From CAYTXJ01 sp965613025 (lineage in GTDB: Bacteria; Desulfobacterota; DSM-4660; Desulfatiglandales; JALVMZ01), in contig CBFDUE010000071.1 of NCBI GenBank assembly GCA_965613025.1, forward strand, positions 1 through 10,982: a DNA stretch of 10,982 nucleotides, in the 5' to 3' direction. The notes under the pieces were generated by a model, which did not search any database, was not told the DNA's origin, and saw only the letters and a program-made list of their open reading frames with translations. Below are positions 1-6,117 of this stretch, piece after piece. Numbering within the stretch: position 1 is the stretch's first letter; each line of letters opens with the position of its first letter. The position numbers and the translations under genes are program-made.

Positions 1-160
1 GCACCAAACTTAAAAAAGCCGCCTCCCAGGATGGTTCCATTGTTTGATAGGGGAGGTCGGCTGAGCAAGAGTAAAAGATCTTAAGTTTGGTGCAGGGTGG
101 GAAGGTGCGGCAAGTAGGTTGATCCACGAGTCAGAAGACCTGCCTGGATTCGAAAGACCC
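1..160 (+). promoter_or_regulatory. Cobalamin riboswitch, 3' part (5' half outside window)
   Basis: Seen: GTGGGAAGG at 97-105, then a GC-rich segment, and GAGTCAGAAGACCTGCC at 128-144, which matches the conserved B12 box and the GGGAAGG element that precedes it in the 3' half of AdoCbl-type aptamers. Bases 1-13 and 81-93 form a perfect 13-bp stem enclosing a second stem (17-27 with 51-62, one bulge); this looks like an extended variable arm that sits just before GGGAAGG. The usual 5' core (GGGAA..CGGTG, CCCCGC loop) is not visible, so it most likely lies upstream of base 1. An intrinsic terminator follows at 216-255, so control is probably by transcription attenuation: bound cobalamin would favour termination and shut off the BtuFCD-type genes downstream. 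Family assignment is from remembered consensus, not a covariance-model search. Confidence 0.82.
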
Positions 161-215
161 TGAGCCTGTCGTGGAGTAGCAGGAAGGGGTTAGAAGATCT
201 TGGGGATAAAACGGG

Positions 216-255
216 AATCCCTGGATCGGAGTGATCCGATTCAGGGATTTTTTTT
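216..255 (+). terminator. Riboswitch-linked intrinsic terminator
   Basis: The 15-nt arms 216-230 and 235-249 pair fully except for one G-T wobble, closing a GTGA tetraloop, and an eight-T run occupies 248-255. This is a textbook rho-independent terminator. It sits about 70 bases after the B12 box and 110 bases before the first gene, so it is the likely expression platform. A possible competing pairing is GGATTC (146-151) with GAATCC (215-220), which would tie up the base of the terminator's 5' arm; that antiterminator is inference. Confidence 0.88.
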
Positions 256-364
256 GAGGAAAAATACATAGAAAAAACCGCTTTAAGTTTTAAAAAAGTT
301 TGTGTTTTTAATATCTTACACAAAATTTAGATATCTTTTAAAGGGGCGGAGCACTGTCTAAGAT

Positions 365-1138
365 ATGTATGATCTGGTTATTCCAATAAGGCTTTTTCAA
401 CTTTCTGCTCTATTTTATGGCCTTTCAGTGCTTTTTGTCTTAATTAGATTCAGCCGGTCTGCGGTTATATCCATGGGAGTCGGGCTTTTAATAAACCTCT
501 TATCTGATATACACGGAAGGTATCTCATATGGCCCTATTGTAACATGTTTAATGAACCCTTTTTTCTTCCCCTTTTTCTTTCTTTTCTATCTCTTTATCT
601 TCTATTTAAAGGCATAGAGAGAGAGGGCCTGCTTTTTATCCCATTGGTCTTTTTCTTTTCACTTATTGCCATCTTCTGTTTTGAGAGCTACTATCCCCCC
701 TTTACAATGATGTCAAAAAGCATATATTCCCATCTGTTTCACCTATCTATCTTTATCTCTCATGGACTTCTTATAGGCTGTTCCTATCTTGCTTTTATCT
801 ATCTTATAAGGAGAGATAACCCTGATCACCTGTTACAGAGATTAACTGTCTGGGGATTTTCATTTTTATCTATCTCAGGGATGTTTGGCATGATATGGAG
901 CTATGTGGGAAGGGCGGATCCTGTATCCTGGAATCATTACTATTTTCATTCAATTGCAATATGGTTTTTCTATGTGGGTTATCTACACCTAAGGCTTTTG
1001 AAGGAATGGAATGATCATAGGAGCTTATGGATACTGATTGGGGGAGCACTGCTTATACTCTACTTTGACTATCTTCCACAGATTGGCAGATTTCACATAT
1101 CAGGAGTCTTGGATGAGACAGTCTACAGGCTCTATTAA
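365..1138 (+). CDS. Divergent CcsA/CcmC-like membrane protein
   Basis: A 257-residue polytopic membrane protein (roughly 7-8 hydrophobic segments) related to the CcsA/CcmC/HemX haem-handling family of system II cytochrome c maturation. Residues 178-210 align without gaps to the family's WWD region as I recall it: W178, W189, W200, Y203 and the closing YLHLR (206-210) are kept, but the signature is decayed, with N190 where Asp is usual, H191 for Pro, Y193 for Glu and H195 for Trp. Flanking histidines that could correspond to the two haem-ligand histidines remain (H126 in the segment before, H244 in the last one). The start is ATG at 365, since an in-frame TAA lies at 359-361; a GGGGCGGAG run at 343-351 is rather far upstream. 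The gene overlaps the following ResB-like gene by 26 bp, so the two are probably translated and assembled together. It is the first gene after the B12 riboswitch, so a role in corrinoid rather than cytochrome c haem handling is possible but unproven. Confidence 0.75.
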   Translation: MYDLVIPIRLFQLSALFYGLSVLFVLIRFSRSAVISMGVGLLINLLSDIHGRYLIWPYCNMFNEPFFLPLFLSFLSLYLLFKGIEREGLLFIPLVFFFSLIAIFCFESYYPPFTMMSKSIYSHLFHLSIFISHGLLIGCSYLAFIYLIRRDNPDHLLQRLTVWGFSFLSISGMFGMIWSYVGRADPVSWNHYYFHSIAIWFFYVGYLHLRLLKEWNDHRSLWILIGGALLILYFDYLPQIGRFHISGVLDETVYRLY

Positions 1139-2978
1139 AAGGATCTGGTCTTTTTTGGGAAAGCCATCCTTTTCTATGTGGCTAATATTTATGATCTTTT
1201 TAGATCTTATCCTGGGCTCTTTAATTATGAAAAGGCATCCAAAGGTATTTTTTGCTCTACAAAACAATCTCTTACAGGATTGGATGCGTGCCTATGGAAT
1301 TAATGAGATAGATATCACATGGTGGTTTTTTGTCCTGCTGATACTTCTTTTTATTCTTTCAATAACCTCGACAGTCTGTGCCATAAACAGGATAAATTCA
1401 GTAATAAAGGGAGCTAAGGGAGTGGGTTTGAAGGTAATTATTCATAGATTATCCACCTCAATTATACATTTTGGCTTTCTTTTTCTCCTCATTGGTCAAC
1501 TTTTAAGCCATACACTTTCTACTAATCTCTATGGAAAGATCCTCTATAGAGGTTCTTCCATGGTGTTACCTGATTCAGCAATAAAAATGGTTTTGAAGGA
1601 TTTAAATATCCAGTACTTCAGAGAGAATTCTCCTTTTATCGGGATGGAAGGAACGGCAAGGGATGTATCAGCCACATTTCTTATCCATGATAGAGGAAGG
1701 TATAAGGAAAGGAAGATTTCATCAAATAGTCCCTTAAGATACAGAGGATGGGCAATCTTTATTGAAGATTTCTCTCCAAAGAGCCTGTCTATCAATAAAT
1801 CCCCTTTTATCTGTGTGAGAATTAAGAAGGATAGGGGGGTTGGTTTTATGCTTTTTGGTGCGATTCTGTTTGGATCAGGTCTTATGCTCTATCTCTTTGG
1901 TCTAAAAGATAAGAGGAGATTTTTAGTTTTCCTTATTACCTTCATTGCATTTTCCGGCGGTTGTAGCCACAGGTTTGAACAATATGGTGAGTTTTCGGTT
2001 AGATTCTTAAAAGGTGGATATAAAGAGATAACAGATGGAATTGGAAGGAGATTTCTTCTGGTTCCAAGGGGAAAAGCTCCATTAAAAGGTTATGGAAAGG
2101 CAGGAACTATTTATGTTCCCATTAAGAGTGCGGTTATATATTCAACATATAATGCAGCCCTAATAAAAGAGCTTGGCCATTTAGACACTATAAAGGGTGT
2201 GATTGTAAAAGAGAAAGACTGGTTTATTCCTGAGATAAAGGAAGGGCTAAGAAGCGGAAATATCGCATATCTTGGTGAATATACATCTATTGATTTTGAA
2301 AAATTAAAGAAGATAGATCCTGATGTGGTATTTACGTGGGATGAAGGCATTATTCCCAAGCTTGAAGAGCTTTCTATCCCATGCATCATAACATCTACCA
2401 GGATTGCAAAAGACTTAGATTCACACATAAATTTTATTCGCTTTATTGCCACCTTTTATAATGAAGAAGACAAAGCAAAAGAATTTACAGAGGCCCAGTT
2501 TAACAAGATCAGGGAGATATCCTCAAAGATAGAGAGATATGCAAAGAGGCATCCAAAGGTTATCTGGGGAGATATATATGCAAGAAAGGTGCTGGTTGAA
2601 CCAGGTAATTCATGGGCTGCCCAGGTTGCAAAGCTTGCTGGATGTAGATACCTCTTTGATGATCTTGAAGGAGCATCGTGTATGCAGGTTACAATTGAAA
2701 AGTTTTTTTCAAGAATAAAGGATGCAGATATCCTCATCACATACCGCGGGCCAGAAAGTGGGATTACCTCAAAGGAGATGTTAAAAAGCTCAAGCAGGCT
2801 TCTTCAAAATGTAAATATTCGTCCACTTAGTGAAGGGGAGATATTCTTTACAGGATACAGGCTCTATCAGGTTTCAGATACCTCAGACATTATCTATGAG
2901 CTTGCATCCCTGTTTCATCCAGAGATCTTTCCTCAGAGAAAGGAGAGGAGATATTTTTTTAGACTTCCAGCGAGGTAA
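1113..2978 (+). CDS. ResB-like protein fused to BtuF-type binding lipoprotein
   Basis: A 621-residue natural fusion. Residues 16-265 resemble ResB/CcsB: three N-terminal membrane segments (about 22-39, 69-92, 113-133), a periplasmic domain, and a fourth segment (243-263). A short basic loop (KDKRR, 265-269) is followed by a hydrophobic stretch ending in FSGGC, a lipobox-like signal with Cys284. Residues about 330-610 are a TroA/BtuF-like periplasmic binding domain, with IDPDVVFTW and EPGNSW..QVAKLAGC as typical elements. The topology is consistent: segment 4 returns the chain to the cytoplasm and the lipobox segment sends the binding domain out to the periplasm. The start is ATG at 1113, which has AGGAG at 1102-1106 six bases upstream; an earlier ATG at 1038 lies deep inside the preceding gene. 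An in-frame ATG at 1884 (residue 258) could yield a separate lipoprotein but lacks a good ribosome site. BtuC and BtuD genes follow, so the binding domain should feed that transporter. The role of the ResB part is unknown. Confidence 0.8.
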   Translation: MRQSTGSIKRIWSFLGKPSFSMWLIFMIFLDLILGSLIMKRHPKVFFALQNNLLQDWMRAYGINEIDITWWFFVLLILLFILSITSTVCAINRINSVIKGAKGVGLKVIIHRLSTSIIHFGFLFLLIGQLLSHTLSTNLYGKILYRGSSMVLPDSAIKMVLKDLNIQYFRENSPFIGMEGTARDVSATFLIHDRGRYKERKISSNSPLRYRGWAIFIEDFSPKSLSINKSPFICVRIKKDRGVGFMLFGAILFGSGLMLYLFGLKDKRRFLVFLITFIAFSGGCSHRFEQYGEFSVRFLKGGYKEITDGIGRRFLLVPRGKAPLKGYGKAGTIYVPIKSAVIYSTYNAALIKELGHLDTIKGVIVKEKDWFIPEIKEGLRSGNIAYLGEYTSIDFEKLKKIDPDVVFTWDEGIIPKLEELSIPCIITSTRIAKDLDSHINFIRFIATFYNEEDKAKEFTEAQFNKIREISSKIERYAKRHPKVIWGDIYARKVLVEPGNSWAAQVAKLAGCRYLFDDLEGASCMQVTIEKFFSRIKDADILITYRGPESGITSKEMLKSSSRLLQNVNIRPLSEGEIFFTGYRLYQVSDTSDIIYELASLFHPEIFPQRKERRYFFRLPAR

Positions 2979-2990
2979 GGTCTATATCTT

Positions 2991-4028
2991 ATGAAATCTG
3001 CTAATATTGCTATACCTTTAAAAAGAAGAAGGTATTTTCAAAGCTTTTTTATCTTTTCTATTATCCTTTTATCTCTCTTAATCCTGAATATGGCTCAGGG
3101 CTCAGTAAGGATCCCTCTTTTTAAGACCCTAAGGATTATAATATTTCACATAACTGATTCCACACCTGGTGCGATAATCTGGAAGATACGGTTTCCAAGG
3201 ATCTTTTCTGCCGTTATATGTGGGGGATATCTGGCAGCAGGGGGGCTGCTCCTTCAGGTATTTTTTAGGAATCCGATTGTGGGTCCTTATGTGCTTGGGA
3301 TCTCATCAGGTGCAACACTTATGGTTGCACTGGTTATGCTTGGGGGGCTCAGTGTTGGAATCTTAGAGATCCACCCTTTTTATATCAGCCTTTCTGCATT
3401 TTCAGGTGCCCTCTTAGTTATGGCCATTCTGGTTGTGATTGCATCCAGAGTAAGGAGTGTCATCACCCTGCTTATAATCGGGCTTATGATGGGATATCTC
3501 TGCTATGCAGTAACCAGTATCTTGATTGCCTTTGCAGAAAAGGAGAAGGTCAAGGGGTTTGTGCTATGGCAGATGGGAAGCTTTTCAGGCTTTACCTGGC
3601 AGGAATTTTATCTGATCCTTATCATCGGGCTGCCACTTACAATTGGGACATATCTTTTAAGTAAACCCCTGAACGCATTTTTGCTTGGTGAGGACTATGC
3701 AAAGACAATGGGAGTCAACATAAGGCTTTTTAGATTTTTTGTGGTGATACTTTCAAGCGCTCTCGCCGGGATAGTTACGGCCTTTGCAGGCCCTGTGGCA
3801 TTTATTGGGCTTGCCATTCCCCATATGGCAAGGCTTGTATTTGGAACGACAGACAATCGTGTGCTTATTCCTGGTGCAATCCTCTTAGGTGGAATTGTAA
3901 CCCTGCTATGTGATCTGATCGCAAGGACACTTTTTTCACCTGTTGAACTTCCAATAAGTGCTATTACATCATTTTTTGGAGCTCCCATTGTGATCGGACT
4001 CCTGCTTAAGCGGAGGACCGCAATATGA
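2991..4028 (+). CDS. btuC: FecCD/BtuC-family ABC transporter permease
   Basis: A 345-residue inner-membrane permease of the BtuC/FecCD/HmuU family, the expected length for the family. It starts with a basic N-terminus and about ten hydrophobic segments follow. Diagnostic motifs are visible: RFPR at 67-70, NPIVGPYVLG at 94-103, GEDYAKTMG at 233-241 (the cytoplasmic coupling region that meets the ATPase), GPVAFIGLAIPHMAR at 267-281 and a C-terminal LPISAITSFFGAP near 320-332. The ATG at 2991 lies 12 bases after the preceding stop, with AGGTAAGG at 2973-2980 as ribosome site. The stop overlaps the ATPase start (ATGA). The family imports cobalamin, haem or ferric siderophores; the upstream B12 riboswitch favours corrinoid as the cargo, but sequence alone does not settle it. 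Confidence 0.9.
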   Translation: MKSANIAIPLKRRRYFQSFFIFSIILLSLLILNMAQGSVRIPLFKTLRIIIFHITDSTPGAIIWKIRFPRIFSAVICGGYLAAGGLLLQVFFRNPIVGPYVLGISSGATLMVALVMLGGLSVGILEIHPFYISLSAFSGALLVMAILVVIASRVRSVITLLIIGLMMGYLCYAVTSILIAFAEKEKVKGFVLWQMGSFSGFTWQEFYLILIIGLPLTIGTYLLSKPLNAFLLGEDYAKTMGVNIRLFRFFVVILSSALAGIVTAFAGPVAFIGLAIPHMARLVFGTTDNRVLIPGAILLGGIVTLLCDLIARTLFSPVELPISAITSFFGAPIVIGLLLKRRTAI

Positions 4029-5224
4029 AAGAAAGGGTAATTCAGACCCATAGCCTTACTGTAGGATACGGAAACAGAAGTGTGGTATCAGAGATCAATA
4101 TAGATATGCTAAAGGGGCAGTTTGTATCCATTCTTGGCCCAAATGGATCTGGAAAGACCACAACTCTTAGAACCCTTGCAGGCCTGCTTTCTCCCTTAAA
4201 AGGTGCTGTATATCTTAATGGCAGGAATATTTCTGAGCTGAGCCAATCAGAATCTGCAAGATCCTTGGCAGTGGTGTTAACAGGGCATCTATCTCCCGGG
4301 CTTTTAACAGGTTTTGAATTTGTCTCCTTAGGGAGATATCCCTATACAGATTTTTTAGGAAGATTAAAAAAAGAAGATATTGAAAAGATTGAAGAAAGCC
4401 TTAGGCTTGTAAATGGTTCCGATCTTTCACAGAGATACTTCAATGAGCTTAGCGATGGAGAAAGGCAGAAGCTTATCTTTGCAAGGGCATTAGCACAGGA
4501 ACCTGAGGTCATAATACTTGATGAACCCACCCTGCACCTGGATCTAAAACATAGGCTTGAACTCATAGGTATTTTACAGAACTTCTGTAGAAAAAAGGGG
4601 ATCACTGTGATAGTCTCTCTTCACGATGTTGATCTTGCCATGAAGGTCTCAGATGTGGTCTTGCTTGTAAAAGACGGAAAAATCTTAGGATATGGTCAGC
4701 CTGATGAGATACTAAAAGAAGACACTATAGCAAGACTCTATGACCTGAACTCTGCCCGCTTCAACAGCCAGCTTGGAACTATTGAACTCAGATCAGAAGG
4801 AGAAGGAGAAGAGGTATTTGTGGTGGCTGGAGGCGGAACAGGAACACCTATATTCAGATTTCTTAGTAAAAATGGATTCAGAATCACAACCGGAATACTC
4901 CATGAAAATGACATAGACGCCTGTATAGCCGATTCCATGGGGGCACTGGTTATAATGGAAGATGCCTTTCAGGAGATAAAAGAGAGCTCTTATAGGAAGG
5001 CAATAGAGATTATTAAAAAAGTAGAATATATCATTGACTCAGGCTTTCCTGTTGGCTCTCTTAACAGGAGAAACATGGAACTATTGAGAGATTCAATTGA
5101 TATGGGAAAGCGCATACTGAGCTTTAGAAAGACAAGAGATCTATCCGATTCCCTGATAGATAGTAATAAGGTTATCTATTTTGATACCTTAAATACGCTT
5201 TTGAAAAGATTAAAAAATTCTTGA
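4025..5224 (+). CDS. btuD: BtuD-type ABC ATPase with C-terminal extension
   Basis: A 399-residue ATPase; BtuD/FecE/HmuV proteins are usually about 250-270. Residues 1-250 are a complete ABC domain: Walker A GPNGSGKT (38-45), signature LSDGE (142-146), Walker B VIILDE (162-167) and switch H200. The Q-loop position reads AVVLTGHL, with Thr where Gln is usual. Residues about 252-399 form an extra domain beginning with a beta-strand and glycine-rich turn (VVAGGGTGTP, 266-275), then a GILHENDIDA stretch and a mostly helical tail. I recall similar tails on ATPases of corrinoid or siderophore transporters in some anaerobes and methanogens, but know no established function. The ATG overlaps the permease stop by 4 bp and has GGAGG at 4012-4016 eight bases before it. 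The stop codon overlaps the -35-like box of the next promoter. The gene symbol is by family and context and assumes cobalamin as cargo. Confidence 0.88.
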   Translation: MKERVIQTHSLTVGYGNRSVVSEINIDMLKGQFVSILGPNGSGKTTTLRTLAGLLSPLKGAVYLNGRNISELSQSESARSLAVVLTGHLSPGLLTGFEFVSLGRYPYTDFLGRLKKEDIEKIEESLRLVNGSDLSQRYFNELSDGERQKLIFARALAQEPEVIILDEPTLHLDLKHRLELIGILQNFCRKKGITVIVSLHDVDLAMKVSDVVLLVKDGKILGYGQPDEILKEDTIARLYDLNSARFNSQLGTIELRSEGEGEEVFVVAGGGTGTPIFRFLSKNGFRITTGILHENDIDACIADSMGALVIMEDAFQEIKESSYRKAIEIIKKVEYIIDSGFPVGSLNRRNMELLRDSIDMGKRILSFRKTRDLSDSLIDSNKVIYFDTLNTLLKRLKNS

Positions 5225-5250
5225 CAATGGAAAATAGCTTTAATTTAAAT
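5221..5250 (+). promoter_or_regulatory. Sigma70-like promoter for the TonB operon
   Basis: TTGACA at 5221-5226 is a perfect -35 hexamer and overlaps the stop codon of the ATPase gene. TTTAAA at 5244-5249 (17-bp spacing, 4 of 6 matches) or TTAAAT one base later serves as a weak -10. Transcription would begin near 5256-5258. A 10-bp perfect palindrome TACAATTGTA (5250-5259) covers the expected start point and could be an operator. Confidence 0.5.
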
Positions 5251-5262
5251 ACAATTGTAAAT

Positions 5263-5322
5263 AGAGGCCAAGAAGGTCTGAACACTCCACGAATGGGTAG
5301 ACCTTTTTGGCCTCTGTTTTTT
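5263..5322 (+). terminator. Strong intrinsic terminator between the two operons
   Basis: Arms 5263-5279 and 5299-5315 form a 17-bp stem with a single G-T wobble and a 19-nt loop that can itself hold a small TCCA/TGGG stem, followed by six T at 5317-5322. It clearly can end transcription from the BtuFCD-type operon. Because it starts only a few bases after the predicted start point of the promoter at 5221-5250, it may also act as an attenuator of the TonB operon. Confidence 0.85.
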
Positions 5323-5337
5323 AAGAAAAATTCAATG

Positions 5338-5345
5338 AAAGGAGG
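5338..5345 (+). promoter_or_regulatory. Ribosome binding site fixing a TTG start
   Basis: AAAGGAGG at 5338-5345 lies seven bases before TTG at 5353. No ATG or GTG in the same frame gives a sensible N-terminus here; the nearby ATG at 5335 opens only a four-codon frame. The site therefore supports TTG as the start of the DUF3450 gene. Confidence 0.75.
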
Positions 5346-5352
5346 ATAGGTT

Positions 5353-6117
5353 TTGAGGGTCATTATTCTAACTATTCTGTTTTTCTTTGGAATTAACTGC
5401 ACTTCCTTTCTTCTTTCAGCAGATATTCCACGCAGAGTCAAGGAGCTTGTAGATGATGCTATAACTATAAGGCAGATGAAGCAGAGAGAAGAGGATAGGT
5501 GGGAAAAAGAGAAAAAGAGGCTTTTGACTGAATATAGACGCTTAGAGGAGGAAAAGAAGATGCTTTTGTCTAAAAATAGGGATTTAAAAGAGAGGGTTTT
5601 AAAACAGAAGGATCTGATTGCAAGGCTTGAAGTTGAGATAGCTGAAATTGAAAGGATGATTAAGGAGATGGAGCCCTTTATAAGACAGACCTATGAAAGG
5701 CTTTCCAGATCTATTGAAGAGGATGTTCCTTTTTTAAGAGATGAAAGGGAAGCAAGGATAACCCGACTAAGGAAGATCATTGATGATCCTTCTATCAGTA
5801 TTGGTGAAAAGTTTAGAAAGCTGATGGAGGCCCTATTTATTGAAGCAGAGTATGGAAATACCATTGAAACTTATAAAGAGAAGATAAGGTTAAATGGAAA
5901 AGATATACTTGTAGATGTGTTTCGTTTAGGAAGGGTGTCTCTATTTTTTCAGACAATTGATAAGAGACTCTGTGGGTATTTTGACCCAGCCACATCTTCC
6001 TGGAAGGTTCTTCCTTCAAGGTTTAATAGATCCATAGATTCTGCAATAGAGATGGCCTCAAAGAGACGCTCAATTGATATCCTAAATCTCCCTATAGGAA
6101 GATTGAGGGCAAGATGA
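5353..6117 (+). CDS. DUF3450 periplasmic coiled-coil protein of TonB system
   Basis: A 254-residue secreted protein. Residues 1-23 are a signal peptide with probable cleavage after LLSA. Residues about 26-120 are a long, highly charged coiled coil. The C-terminal half carries the marks of the DUF3450 family: PFLRDER at 126-132 followed by arginine-rich helix, YGNTIE at 167-172, and RLGRVSLFFQTID at 191-203 followed by a W217 strand. Homologues sit directly upstream of ttpC in Vibrio-type TonB2 operons and are thought to work in the periplasm with TtpC; the exact role is unclear. The start is TTG with a strong ribosome site. The stop overlaps the TtpC-like gene by 4 bp (ATGA), pointing to translational coupling. 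Confidence 0.88.
   Translation: MRVIILTILFFFGINCTSFLLSADIPRRVKELVDDAITIRQMKQREEDRWEKEKKRLLTEYRRLEEEKKMLLSKNRDLKERVLKQKDLIARLEVEIAEIERMIKEMEPFIRQTYERLSRSIEEDVPFLRDEREARITRLRKIIDDPSISIGEKFRKLMEALFIEAEYGNTIETYKEKIRLNGKDILVDVFRLGRVSLFFQTIDKRLCGYFDPATSSWKVLPSRFNRSIDSAIEMASKRRSIDILNLPIGRLRAR

Noticed and set aside
81..323. Minus-strand open frame of 80 codons over the leader
   Set aside because: It is antisense to the riboswitch and terminator, has low-complexity composition and no recognisable domain.
256..364. A promoter between the riboswitch terminator and the CcsA-like gene
   Set aside because: The stretch is AT-rich with TTTAAG- and TAATAT-like pieces, but no hexamer pair at proper spacing stands out.
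1038..1112. Earlier ATG for the ResB-BtuF gene
   Set aside because: It lies deep inside the CcsA-like gene, lacks a ribosome site, and the added 25 residues do not resemble a ResB N-terminus; ATG 1113 has AGGAG at good spacing.
5280..5298. Loop with CCACGAATGG as a guanidine (mini-ykkC) or other small riboswitch
   Set aside because: Only one short stem is present, without the paired ACGR hairpins of that class; it reads better as a terminator loop.
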